DNA of 64,000 nt from Amphibalanus amphitrite (taxonomy: Eukaryota; Arthropoda; Thecostraca; Balanomorpha; Balanidae), in assembly GCF_019059575.1 (NCBI RefSeq), contig NW_024882027.1:413739-477738 (forward strand). Direction: 5' to 3'. Within the stretch, counting starts at the first letter, position 1. Each line of letters begins with the position of its first letter. Under the pieces are notes generated by a model that worked only from the letters and a program-made list of their open reading frames with translations, ran no database searches and had not been told where the DNA came from. This document shows, one piece after another, positions 45,624 to 58,364 of this stretch. The position numbers were made by a program, and so were the translations under genes.

Positions 45624-45710
45624 GCCAATCAGAAACGAGATCGGCCGTTTGCGGTTTGAAGGCCGCGCGCATCTGTCAGTTTTCGGCCGTTGGTCTCCGA
45701 GAGCGGATGT
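45624..45710 (+). promoter_or_regulatory. Core promoter: CCAAT box, initiator and DPE
   Basis: GCCAATC at 45623-45629, arthropod initiator TCAGT at 45676-45680 (A+1 at 45678), and GGATGT at 45705-45710. The last fits the DPE consensus RGWYVT at exactly +28 to +33. There is no TATA box. The three elements with correct spacing make a chance occurrence unlikely, though a TE-derived promoter is possible. Confidence 0.55.
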
Positions 45711-45800
45711 GAGCAGTGCATCGGTGCCGCGCGGCGTGGCCGTTGGTGATTGTGCTTGTGTGTTGTTCATCGCCTATAGAGCCTCTGTGGACATTTTATT
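45678..45800 (+). other. Putative non-coding first exon
   Basis: From the predicted start to TTTTATT/GTAAGTACC, a strong donor at 45801. No useful ATG: the one at 45707 meets TGA at once. If real, it is a 123-nt 5' leader whose downstream exons would lie beyond the large retroelement, which starts 326 bp into this intron. Confidence 0.4.
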
Positions 45801-46143
45801 GTAAGTACCGATGTGCTAGAGCATTGCGTGCCGTTGAGTGGTGCTAATTTGACCTGGTTAACAGGACCCCGTGCACGGCCACGTGGCCTAGTGTTGTGAG
45901 TACGTACATTAATTTTGTTGTGATGCTACAAGTTTATGCATTTTGTTGGTGACTTTGAAAAAGCCTTGCACTGTAGTGATCCAGTCTCATTATCTCACGC
46001 AGACGGGCGACCACCCAGGAACGCCGTCGCTCACTTCAAATATTGTGCGCTCTGCCTAATCCAATATGAGGGCGCTGAATGTCTTGTATTCATATTCAAA
46101 TTGCATTCAAGTTGTATCGTGGTGTTTGTAACAGCTGGAAGCT

Positions 46144-47031
46144 GTGACATTTTTTTCTCCGTACATCAAAAAGGACATCTCTCACACTCTATACGTAAGG
46201 ACGATCGCACTGCCTGCCGCGGCGCCGAGCCAGCGTGGGGAGGGAGTCGACTATACGATCCCCCGACCCGTCGGCCGGTCACCATTAGCGAAGATCAAAG
46301 GCTCGCCGAAGGGTGGAGTACAAACACACCCATCCGGGCCGGCGCAGTGGCCGCCGAAAAACGCAACGCAGCCGGAAAACACCTGCTCCCGGTGCTGGAC
46401 CAGCCTCCCGACGCCTGGCGCCACGCACATCCTGCCGACGCAGCTGACAGGAAGATGGGAGGATGTCGTTGCGGTCAGCCGTCCGGCACAGGCAGGGACC
46501 GACATCCGGCGAAAATCGAGTGTGAAAACGTCATCCGGCAGGAGACAGCTGAGACGGATGAGCCGAGCAAGTGAGGATGACGTCACGTTCCGGCGGAATG
46601 GAGGAGGAGGGCGACGGTCTCGACTCCGGATGCGAGACGGGATGTCGCCAATTTTCTGCCCCGGTCAGGGAGGCCCGCCGACGCCCGGAACCTCCGGCCC
46701 GGAAATCACGGGAGAACAAAACTCAATGCAGAAGGAGAGAGGGGGACAGACTACGGGATCAGACCACGAGATTCAGACAGACCCGAGACCGACCACCGGA
46801 GGCCGACCACCAGAGACAGAACGCCCCGGGACTCGGCGCGGGACACCGCCCCGCCCGGCTTCGGCCGGAGCGGCCTCTCTGCTGATCGGATCATCACTGC
46901 ACCGGACCTCAGCTGGAGTGGACAGCAATCATCAAACACTGTCAAGTGAGTCATCTCATCTGTCCGCCTCATCAAGACTGCCTCCCCGTCATGGACAATT
47001 CACCTCCCATTTACCCGTCGGATGTCTCTGA
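46144..47031 (+). other. Long open frame at the 5' end of the LTR, unknown
   Basis: Open for 295 codons but starting at a GTG, with no ATG until about codon 140. The second LTR (59000-59722) keeps the same frame for 240 codons because small indels compensate. The product would be Pro/Arg/Gly-rich with no recognised domain. The GC-rich composition alone could keep it open, so I do not call it a gene. Confidence 0.2.
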
Positions 47032-49138
47032 TCTGGATTACAATTGCCACTCCCTGGGGTCTAACCTGAGCCACCATTAGAGGGTAATGGATTTAACATC
47101 GTGGGAGTGTTATTCGGCAGGGAAGGGAGGGCAGATGGTCGCTACATTCCGCTCCCGACCGAGCAGCGCGGCAGTGGTGCGTCTGTTTGTAAAGGCGGGA
47201 AGGGGCTAATGGGCCTGACTGGTCCGGCCTTGTCTATGGGATAGACAGAGGGGTTAGAGGGACAGCCGGGGCGGGTCAGTAATGGTCAGTGTAGGCTAAT
47301 GGCTCACCATTACATTGGTGTTGGGGGGAGCGCTATCTGTCGGCCATCACGCGCGCGGTCCGGCCGCAGTGAGGTGTGGGATTCGAGGGGAGGGGTACAG
47401 GTCAGATGGTGTCACTTTGGGGGCGCTGGTCACTATTGACGCGTCAAACTACGTCAGATGACGTCATGACGGTTCAATTCGCGATGTTTTGTAAATATTT
47501 TTGCGGTTAGGGCGTTAGGATTAGGTTTAAGGTTAAGTTTGTATCAAGAATGGCGAGTTGAATATCTCGATCGCGCTACAACGGTGACAATGACCAGTAT
47601 TGTATCGTCCGTTTGTAAATATAGCGTGAAAATTTAACAATCTGTCTGGGAAAGAAGGGGAGGGTTACTTCAGATATGTTGTTGATTCGGATTCACAGAG
47701 ACCGCTAACGTAATTATCATTGAGTCGTCATCGTCGATCACACGGTCTCACGCCGGCCTAACAACACCACAGGTTCACCGGAGTTGAACTAGACTACGCC
47801 ACGGCCGTCTGATCATCAATCAACGGAAATGCAATGATCACCCCTCACGACGCGACCATCACAGATACATTTTTTTTTGTTCGAAGCTAGTAGGTCAGCA
47901 TAAGTTGTTTCATAATCTAACTAGTTTGAACTTGGTAGGCCAGCGTATCAATCCATTGTCAATCTAGTGTTAATTCCAAGTCTGTCAATCGATTCTTAAT
48001 TCTTACAAGTACTATTCGAGATAAATCGACGGTCAGCGTAGGATCGCCACATTCCTGGGGCAGATTCATCATTTGGATAAGGTTTGATTCGAAGGCGGCC
48101 CAAGAAGTCGTAACGTGTTCAGTTACATTCGGATAGGGAGAGTAAACATTGTAAACGTCAAACATTATTCTGCTCCTTCGGCAGCTCAGCGCCAGAACAA
48201 GTTGAATTGCCTTCCGGGTTGTTATTAAATCAGTATTGAGTCGTTTCGTGATTCGCGTTCATATAACTGATACAAATCTGAATCACCATTTCAATCGTTT
48301 TAAATTTTTCGCTGTTCGTAACCTGTCAATCAATTCCCTTTCTCTCCTAGCATTATCAGTACCTAACTGATATTGATGCTAGCTCCCCCGTCGAGGTATA
48401 TCAAAGATTAACGTAGAAATGTTACGGTTGTTAAATTGATGCATCATTTGAGACAATTAATCATAAACCTCAAGCGAGTTACCGTTCAATGTGACGTGAA
48501 AATGTCACCCTGTTTGTATACAACTAGAGTTGGTTACGGAGGGAAGCGAGAAATTATCACCGCCCATTAATCACCATTCAGGTATGATAAGGACCGTTTT
48601 GTTCAGATCGGATTACTGAGTAGTCTGCAGACCCCAATTAATTGACAGGAACCATGTAACGTGCACGGTCACACCACGCATTATGCCGCCGGGCAGCATT
48701 TGCCTACACTTCCAGCCCACTCAAGTTAGTTAACACCGGGATCGTGAACGTGACCACGCCCACCCGTTCCTTGAAGTAATTTGTGATTAATTTTGGGAGT
48801 ATGTTGGGCCCCGTGAGTTTTACTAAAAACTGAGCGATTGTAGTCCGCGCGAAATGAAAAATGTATGACCCTTGACCTTAAACATGACCTTAAACAATTA
48901 ACAGGTCAATTGACGCACCAACGGTAGCACCACTAGCGCCACCTTCAAGGTCCAATGCCTTCGGTGCAAACTCCGACAGCGCTCAGATGCAGCTGACAGT
49001 ACTAGCAGTGCCGCCTAGCGTGAAATAGACCAAGCTGGTTCCCTAAACTGCCGCAAGAGGTCCCTCGTGTCGGCACGCAATTGCGTGTGACTGACTGAAA
49101 TGAGTGGGTGAGTGAGAGGGCGAATGTGAATGATCCTA

Positions 49139-49405
<267 letters not shown>

Positions 49406-52400
49406 GGAGGAGGATGTCGAAGCAAAACGTTTTAATTCAGTCTTTACAAAGATCGACCCCATAAATGAAAGGTTTTGGTACAAAGTAGATGCGTAGCACT
49501 CTACTGCCACCTAGCCAGTGTAGCCTACAACTACATCCACTAGGCGGCGCCAAAAGCGTCGATGAGTCGACGCTCGATGAGTCGATGAGTCGAGAATGGT
49601 CGCCGGTCAGGTGTGGAACAAGGTCATGTCCCCGCTAAGCTCATAATTACAAGCATTTAAGGATGCTTATCACCTAACCCTCCACGTTGGCTTAATTTAC
49701 AAATCTTGTAATATGTAGATTCGATGAAATATCTTTTGTTTAAAGGACTCAGACCAACAACAAACCAAAGGTCTGAGTTTCAACTTCGTTTCAACAGCTA
49801 AACAAATGACTGAATCAAACAAAGATGGCTTTTGATCACAGGGCACCTTCTCAAATGATCTAAATAACATTTAGTGATCATTGCATTGGAATACGTTCAA
49901 TTTGTCGAAACCTTTCAAGTAAGGCGTGATAACTCATTTAACCAGCAGGCAAAAGTGACCGTCGCGCTAATTCAACCCAGTTAGGCAAACGGCGAGGACA
50001 GTTGAACCTCACGAGTAGGTATGACCCGGTCCCTCGCCGCTGGATCGGAAAGAGCGCTGGTCACCGGCCCTCAGCTGCACCGCGAACAATGCACCGATAT
50101 GGGCCTGCTGGGAGAACAAATTATCTGTTAAAGACAGCTGGACGAACCCTTCTTTCAACGATTGACCCATGCTGACTTTAGTAGAAAAGACGGACAAATT
50201 TGCGGGTGGTCAAAAGGGGGAGAAATAGACAGCAGTCGCATATCATCAAATTTTAGCAAATCTTGGTGAACAACTCTACGGTTTAATTCTGGGAGAAACT
50301 GGCTACCTTTGTCAGTTGAAACCAAACTCTACATCGTGAGGCATGCCACCAAATCAGATTAGCAGACAATTATAGGCTAAAAGGCAGGAATGGAGAATAA
50401 CTTGTGTTATGATTGAGCGCACATCACTAAACTTAGAAATTGACAGAAAGAGGCCACGGCTGAGTCAGATGATACTAGATTATTGAGCCGCACTAGGGAC
50501 TTATGAGGAAATTACACCCACCCCAGTCACATTTCTAGTGTCATTCCCTAACAAACATGTACAACAAAAGGTCAAAGATCATTGCCACCCCAAGCTAGGA
50601 TGACATTCAATCTCATGTCATGCGCGGCGTGAAAAGCCACTGACAACTATACTTACAGAGTTTCGGAGGGATACGTTAAAATTAAGGAATGCAAAGATGA
50701 TACCTACGAAGTTGTGGCAGATCACCTCATGGACCCAAATTACGGTTTGATACCAACATTTTGTTTTAAAGAATATATTTTTGCCTAAGTGTCAGTTAAG
50801 AAACAAGGTCGCATGACCCTTGAGTACTCACTGGCCAGTGGATTATGCCAGTTAATAAATTCAGATGATAAATCAGTAGCATGCATCAATTCGAGTCAGA
50901 TTATTCCCAGTAACATCCAAGGTTATTTGACCCCTTTCTATTGACATGATCTGTTGAACATGGAATTTCAATGTCAATGATCATTGACCTCTCAAGTCAC
51001 AACTGATCTCATATCTGGCCTTGGATGCTAGCACAACAGTTTCAGACCAGTGCAGTTTCACTTAACATCCTGGAATTGAAAATTTATAAGGCATCATTGA
51101 ACATGACAAACTTTGTCAGGTGACGGAACAGATACAACGATGATTACACCAGTCTTTGCCGAGCCATCAATTTAGCTTGAATTAGTACCATTCTCCAATG
51201 GTTCGTTCCCCATTAGCTTATTGTAATTTACAGCCCCCCCCCTGATTTGATATAACCATTTCTCATTGCTAATGTTCCCACTCAATAATTGGATATCACA
51301 TTTGCCAAAATTTGTATACCTTCAACAACATAGCAATCGGTAAACCGAGCTTCTTTAAATTAGAACACCACAAGTCGATTGTCAATTGCAATTGAATTGC
51401 AAGTTAAATAAATCATCTGGTCGAGTATGTCAATAAAAACCTGCATTATAAAATTGACTCTCATAAATTGGTTCAGTAAGATAACGTGAAATCACATGAG
51501 TTGGATTGTTTTTTTTTTTAATCGAAATGCCAAATTGAGACTAATCCGGCGCACTACCTTAGAATTCCCTTGATGCAAATACTTACGACCCCAGAGAAAT
51601 TTGCGACAGCGCGGGGAGGGACGCCAGACAGCAATCCACAAATAAAATATTCATGATCACAAATGATTGGGCACTACCGAGAATTACTTCATTAAATCAC
51701 AGGCCACACTCAGAATAATCAAGTTGAAATTCCGATCAAAGTTGGCGTGTCCAAGGTTAGACGATGAGAAGTCAGGATGCACCAAGGACCAACCCGCAGA
51801 CGACACGATCTTATGACGTCATTACTGATCAACAAGCGTAAACACAGTCTGTTTCCTGGAATATGACGTCACTGAGTGAATATAGCAAGCTGCGGTGGAG
51901 ACGTTTCGGCTGGTAGGCGTAAATATCGTGTAGATGAAAGGAGTAGTAGATGGTCTGAGTATTTGGCGGCGCAGATTTCTTTATCCAATGATTTTTTTTT
52001 TCATGTCGCGGGTAACAATTGACTCGTACCGCGCAGTGGTGCGCACATGGACTGAAGGGAATCTACGGATCAGACAGGTAAGGAGATACAGAAGGAGTGA
52101 CTCTGAAGTGGTCGATAGATATTGAAACCGGAATTACACAAGGAGGAAAAGATCTAAGGATGGATGCTAGCCGAAGAGGAGGTATGTTGCAACACTTTCA
52201 TGTGTTTTTGACTCTGTTGATACGTCTAAGTCTTCTAGGATTGGACTGTCTCACGTTACGGAGTAAGTAAGTAAATATGTTAGGCAGATATCAGAACAAA
52301 GAACGCCATAAGACGCCCAAGCTGAGAGGTGAGTCAGAGAGACAGGACGAGGGAGAACTCCGCCGAAGGTGAGTGACAAAATACGAAGGTGATAGATTGA

Positions 52401-52801
52401 GGCGAAGGGGTAATTCCGCCAGGATGAGGTGAGGTAAGTCCACCGTCGGAAAGGATCGCAGCATGTATCACTCATGACGCTAACGCGCTTGAACACACAT
52501 CTGCAGGACAGGATTCCACGGCGTCGGATAAAATTGTAGGATAGATTCAGTCATGGAGTCTTCGAGTCACACCGGTCAATGATTCAAAGGCGCCACTTGC
52601 GGGTGCCATGACTGCATGAGAGTACGGAGTAGGTACCTGTCTATGAGCCCAGTGAGACTGCGGTCGCCGGGCAGCAGGATTGTGTCCACCGGTTCGTTAG
52701 GTGAAAACGCGTAAGACGGTCTCTCACAGAAGGGCTGCAAGGGTCAGTAACCAACGTCCGGCCGCGGGGTTTTAGTAGGGAAACAGAGATGTGCCGTGAG
52801 C

Positions 52802-53042
52802 GGCAGAGGTTGACGGACCAATCATAAGCCACTGAGGAACGCTAATAACTGACGCTACCCGCGTCGATCTTTAGACAAGTAATCGGGGTCAAATGATGTA
52901 GGTGTTCGAAGAGAGTGGGCCGGCAGAGATTGATTGAACCAATCACATCCATCGACGAACGCTAATAATGTAATCGCTACCTGCGTTGCACCTTTAGACA
53001 AGTAATCAGGGTCAGGTGATGTAGGTGTTCGAGGATATTGGG
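52802..53042 (+). repeat. Two-unit tandem repeat (about 120 bp) in U3
   Basis: TTTAGACAAGTAATC(G/A)GGGTCA occurs at 52870 and 52992 with the same following GATGTAGGTGTTCGA, preceded in both by ACCAATCA and GAACGCTAATAA. The units are spaced about 122 bp, 550-800 bp upstream of the TATA box. Confidence 0.8.
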
Positions 53043-53595
53043 CCAGGGAGCCCAAGAGGTGCTAGGAAGAGCACACACGATTCCAATGCTGGAATGGGGC
53101 GCGATAAGTCGTTGGGAGGTAAGAGTAAGCTTAGATGAAATTTACACTAATCACGGAGTCTATTGAACAAATTGCGTTTATTGTCCCTGATATGTACCGC
53201 TGGAGGGAGTTAGAACAATTGCTGGGAGGGACTGAGAGGTCGACGCGGGATCAAATTTATTGTAGTGGGATGAGAGAGGTATGACAAAGAGCGTGAGTCT
53301 GAGGGAGATTGAGGTATGCGTCATATAGTGTAAGGACCAGCGGGAGATCTAATCTCAGCATTGAGGGCGACATTAAATGGGGATGTACTCGATTATCTTT
53401 GGGATGATAGGCATTAGAAAGGGAGAGAATGGTGGGTAGCTATCAGGTATCAGATGGTGGCTTCAGGTTATGTCCTCAAGGGAGGCATCAAAATTATATG
53501 CTTTGGGGAGACATCCGTGTCCTAAATTCCTTATGAGACAGATACCATCCTAGGCAGTGAAGACTATATGTTGACAAGCGACAAGCCAGCCTCAT

Positions 53596-53603
53596 TATAA
53601 ATA
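53596..53603 (+). promoter_or_regulatory. TATA box of the LTR
   Basis: TATAAATA, 340 bp before the primer binding site. Transcription would start near 53626-53633, which makes U3 about 7.5 kb. Confidence 0.55.
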
Positions 53604-53863
53604 TTGTTTGTGACGAGCCCCAGGCGCAAGGAACGGTGGCAGAAAGGAATCGGTCAGCTTGAAACCAACGGACCGATCAGCAATTGGAAATGGGTGTGTA
53701 AATTACGTTTGAACAGGAGAGAAATCAAACAGCAAGAAAATCAACTCATTAATCAACCATTTGAGGATCTACCAGCCGAAAACACTCACCTGAGGTCGTT
53801 CCAGAGCACGGCGCAGGTCGGCAACCATCTCGGACAGAAAACACCCCCGATGAACGAAATTTT

Positions 53864-53869
53864 ATTAAA
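53864..53869 (+). terminator. Poly(A) signal ATTAAA in the LTR
   Basis: ATTAAA followed by a T-rich tract (53875-53883), about 235 bp past the inferred start. R would be about 250 bp and U5 under 60 bp. Confidence 0.5.
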
Positions 53870-53934
53870 CAATATTTTTTTTTGAAAACATACTCCCCAC
53901 CGCTTCCGGACCCCAGGGGGGCATCATCACACTC

Positions 53935-53952
53935 TGGCGCCCAACGTGGGGC
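53935..53952 (+). other. Primer binding site, tRNA-Lys(CUU)
   Basis: TGGCGCCCAACGTGGGGC is the exact complement of the 3' end (with CCA) of the insect-type tRNA-Lys(CUU), whose T-arm/acceptor side reads GCCCCACGTTGGGCG. An 18-nt perfect match following ...ACACTC is the classic minus-strand primer site of LTR elements and fixes the orientation as plus. Confidence 0.85.
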
Positions 53953-53954
53953 CA

Positions 53955-55930
53955 TGGCTTTGTTGCATGCAACATGAAATCAGCAGAGTTGCACATACCC
54001 GAACCCAAAGAAAAAAAAAATCAAGTTCGAAGACTGGAGGAGCTATGGAGAGCAAACACGTTGTATCCACTAGCTATGAAGACGGGATATAATCCAGCAG
54101 TCCTGAGGAGTTACAGTCCAGAGGAGTTGCAGTCCAGTTGCATGCAACATGCAATCAGCAGAGTTGCGCATACCAGAGCCCAAGAAGAAAATAAGATCGA
54201 CGACTGGAGGAGCTGCGGAGAAGAGACACGTTGTATCCACTGGCTATGAGACCAGGATGCCATCAACAGCCCAGAGGAGTTGCAGCCCAGTTGCATGCAA
54301 CATGCAATCAGCAGAGTTGCACATACCCGAACCCAAGAAAAAAAAATCAAGACCGAAGACTGAACGAGCAATAGAGAAGAAACAGGTTGTACTCACTGAC
54401 AGGACAGGACATCATCAAACAGTCCAGAGGAGGAAGAGGAGTTGCAGCCCAGTTGCATGCAACATGCAATCAGCAGAGTTGCACATACCCGAACCCAAGA
54501 AAAAAAAATCAAGACCGAAGACTGAACGAGCAATAGAGAAGAAACAGGTTGTACTCACTGACAGGACAGGACATCATCAAACAGTCCAGAGGAGGAAGAG
54601 GAGTTGCAGTCTAGTTGCATGCAACATGAAATCAGCAGAGTTGCGCATACCAGAGCCCAAGAAGAAAAATACGATCGACAAACTGGAGGAGCTACGGAGA
54701 AGAGACACGTTGTATCCACTGGCTATGAAAACAGGATGTCATCAACAGCCCAGAGGAGTTGCAACTCAGTTGCATGCAACATACAATCAGCCGAGTTGCA
54801 CATATCCGAGCCCGAGAAAAACAGGATCGAAGACCGGAGGAGCTACGGAGAAGAACCACGTATCAACTGGGGCCATGGCTATGAACACAGGATATAACCC
54901 AACAGTACAGAGAAGTTGCAATCCGGTTGCACACAACGTGAAAATCAGCCATGTTGCACATACAGGGACCAATAAGAACGAAACCAAACGCTAGAAATCA
55001 AGGAGGATACCAAGCTACATTCAAGAACACTATTCAAGGAGGTGATAGTCAAGATGTCCGAAAGTACTTCAGCTGTTTCGAGGCGTTGCAAGTTCCGTTG
55101 CATGCAACACAATTTAGCAATGTGGCACATACCCGAAGCCAGAAACAGGACCGAAGACAGAAGAAATTCAAGAATACTTCATAACATCCAAGAAGGTCGA
55201 GGTTAAGAGGACACAATTGAATCCGGCTATCGAGAAAGGTTGCAGTTCTGTCGCATGCAATCAGTGAAGTTACGCATAGCCAAACCCAGAAGAACGAGGT
55301 CAAAACTTGAAATTTTAAGGAGGAACATTAACAATTACGGAGTTAGTGGTCAAGGAGACAGAAGCAGGTCCAGCTGTTCAGAGGCATTGCAATGCGGTTG
55401 CATGCAACACGGAACCAGCAATGTTGCACAAATCCAAATCCAGAAGAACGAGACCGAAGACCGGAGAAGTAAAAAGAAGTATTGGCGTTGGGTCCAAGAA
55501 ATCTGCGGGCAAGAAGGAAAGACGGATCCAGTCGTACGGTGGCGTTGCAGTTCTATTGCATGCAACAGCAACATGGACTCAGCAATGTTGCACAAAATCC
55601 AAATCAAGGAAAGCGAAATCTAAGACGGGTAAAATTAAGAAAAGCATTGACGTTGCGTTCCAGGCATTGATAATCAAGAATGAAGAATCGTACCCAGCTG
55701 TTCAGATGCGTTTCAGTTATGTTGCACGGAACCTACAATCAACAGTGCTTCACCTAACCGAGCCAGGAAGGGGAGAAAGAAGACTGAAGAAGATGAAGAA
55801 CCACCATGACATCTCAAGAAGTTTGCGATCAAAGGGACAAATTTGAACCCAGTTATTCAAAGGGAACTGCAGTCACAAAATGCAACATGCAATCAGCAGA
55901 GTCGCACCTATCGAGAAGCCGCCCAGAAAG
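53955..55930 (+). repeat. About 13 tandem units of ~158 bp directly after the primer site
   Basis: Each unit has a core GTTGCATGCAACATG with CAATCAGCAGAGTTGCACAT, then a purine-rich tail (GAAGACTGGAGGAGC-type). Core positions are about 53963, 54139, 54291, 54453, 54615, 54770, 54927, 55098, 55252, 55398, 55556, 55716 and 55877, spacing 146-176. The first eight are best kept; later ones lose the palindrome TTGCATGCAA. A 281-codon open frame (54149-54994) runs through five units as a repeated MQSAEL(H/R)IPEPKKK block. Confidence 0.9.
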
Positions 55931-58150
55931 AAACAAGATCGACGGTAAAGGAGATTAGAGGAGACACTGCACTACGAAGAAACAAAGACAAGATAACATC
56001 TAGAGGTTCGAGAGGAGCAGCAATCTGATCACAAGGATCCAACTCGTACATGCGCAAGCATATGTTACTGGTTTAGCCCAGATCACAACAAGATCAAGAT
56101 CAAGAGTGCAGGAAATGCAAGACATTTGACAATAAAGTGAAATGGCAGATGAAGAAGAAGCAGTGGGAGCCAGCCACCGGGAAGGGGAGGTCCTGAGCTG
56201 CTACACAAGAAGGTTCCCGAATCCGCAGCAACAAGTAGTCGGAAAGATCGTGGCAGTTTTTTCCAAACGCGGGAGGAGGAACCTGAGAAGAAGCCTGCGC
56301 CGTCGGGACGACTGGAACGCGAAGAGCAAAGCCTGCCTCCAGCGAGCAACGGGAAAATCTGAGGGGGAATCAAGAGGAGCGGGAGGAAAACCAGCCATGC
56401 TACGCTAATCTTGCGGTTCCAAACTCCACAACAAAAACTGACCTGGCGTTGAGTACGGTAAAGGGAGAAGTCTACGTGCCAAGAGCAAGTCGATCAGAGC
56501 AAAGCCAAGCAATCGGACAGGAATGGCGACGTACCGGACCTCAAGACCGCAGGGGTTCAACAAATACGACAACCAAGCCAGGCGAGAGAGGGACTTACTC
56601 TGAAGTGCTACAATTACCACCACCCCCGCGCCCGAGCTTTCGAATGCCTCCCGAGAGATCAACAGCATCAGGGAAACTGACATCATCGTTCGCATGGGGA
56701 TCAGCGTGACGAATGGACGCAACTTTCCTTCAACTTCCACAGGAAACAACACCAGGATCTACGGGAATCTCAATCAGAGATGATCGAAGACAGCCTGAGA
56801 AAAAACAGCTAACCTGGTCACGAAAGCCCACCACCTCGCTACAACATCAACATCATGAGACACCGACGTATAAAGTGTTCTCGTCGAAAGGAGGTCCAAA
56901 GGAAACCAGCACTGATTTTTGCGTCACTCGTCAGACATCATCAACAGCAAGCCTCCCAAGTCGCGGACGTGGCTCTTCGGTCCGCCTCAGGTCATGCGAT
57001 AACCGGTTACCTGAGAAACAGCAGTAAAATTCCAGTTAGGAGTACAGAAGAAGACATGACGCCTCCCACACGCCGAATTTCACCGTGACGCCATCATCGG
57101 AGTTAGTTTCGTCCGAAAAAAAACAGCATCATCGTCGAGCGGTCAAAAGAAAGCTTTGAATCTCTGTAGCCAACAAAATCATCCTGGAGAACGGAAGGAG
57201 GCGACACTCTAAAAGAAAGCGGCGGCCTCTACCTAACCGGTGTCGGAGAAGGAGAGACCAAGATGGATTATTCCAGGAGGAAACATCACTCCGAGAAGTG
57301 GAGAAGTCGACCAAGCAGTAACGAAGGAATATCCAACCGAGCCTGAAGAGAAAACCAGCCGATCAGCAACGCCATCAGCATCTGAGTCGAGACAAGCCGT
57401 GGAAAAAGTCACCCACCAGCAGAAGACTCCCCTAAACTACCCACCCCAAGGAGGAGACGCCGAAGACCAAATATCAAGACCACCAACTGTTACGAAGTCA
57501 AGAAGTCGTGGTGTCAGCGAACAAAACACTCAGATGTCTGGCTAAGCGGGAAAGAGGATGAAGAAATATGGATCCGAAGATTCTGGGTACCAAGACGCTC
57601 GATTCGGATCAGAAGAAACAGCTGCAATACACATCGATGAACATCAAGAGCGCCTTCATGGACCTGAGGACGTGATGTCATTGAACCATCGAACATCGTG
57701 TTGAGCTGACCTGCAACAAACCAATTCGAAGACCGGTATAAGTCGCACTAACACCGAAAGGAATTCATGGAAACCAGAAGTTCGAGGCATGCGGGGCAGC
57801 TGAGTGAGTCGAACGAATGGGAACGCACAGAGCAGCTGGTGAAACAGAACAGGCCGCCCAGATAACTGCAATACAGAAACAAAGGCATGGTCACCAAGGA
57901 GAGGTACGGAGAGTTGATGTGCTCCATGGAGGACGAACAACAGACCCCAGTAAAACAATCCTGCTCAATACCATCCCAAACTCCATCCTACCCACTCCAA
58001 GGGTCATGTCCAACCACCTTATACTTTCCTTCTTCCCCCCTTCGACCCAAGAAGCATCCTCCCCCTTCTCTTTGTTCCAGGTACCAGAGCAAGCAACGTT
58101 ACCACGGTGGCGTTGGGGCGTGCAGCTCCAGAGCACCCTCGCAGGTTACC
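55931..58150 (+). other. Internal region of the retroelement without recognisable gag or pol
   Basis: Only short open frames: 56142-56408 (88 codons, ATG, starts MADEEEAVGASHREGEVL), 56449-56709 and 56713-57027 (same frame, separated by one TGA), and 57240-57545 (101 codons). All are polar, Arg/Ser/Pro/Gln-rich, with no zinc knuckle, protease DTG, YxDD or integrase motif. They may be decayed gag or chance frames. Confidence 0.5.
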
Positions 58151-58154
58151 GCCA

Positions 58155-58364
58155 CCGGACTTCACGACAACAGCGCCCAACCATGGCAGCCAGATCGATC
58201 AGGGTGCTGGCAGAGGCGTTGCTCAAAGACCCAATGCCCTGGCGCCAACAAACCGGACTTCACGACAACAGCGCCCAACCATGGAGGGAACCAGATCGAC
58301 AAGGCGTTGGCAGAGGCGTTGCTCTAAAAGCGCCCGATGCCCTAGCGCCAACAAAGCGGACTAC
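58155..58364 (+). repeat. Two-unit tandem repeat (about 100 bp) in the internal region
   Basis: CGGACTTCACGACAACAGCGCCCAACCATGG at 58156 and 58254 (quoted in part: ACTTCACGACAACAGCGCCC), with GGCAGAGGCGTTGCTC and GCGCCAACAAA in both, and the start of a third unit at 58357. Confidence 0.8.

Noticed and set aside
53604-53885. 93-codon frame in the R region of the LTR
   Set aside because: It covers the inferred transcript start and poly(A) signal and has no domain; probably chance.
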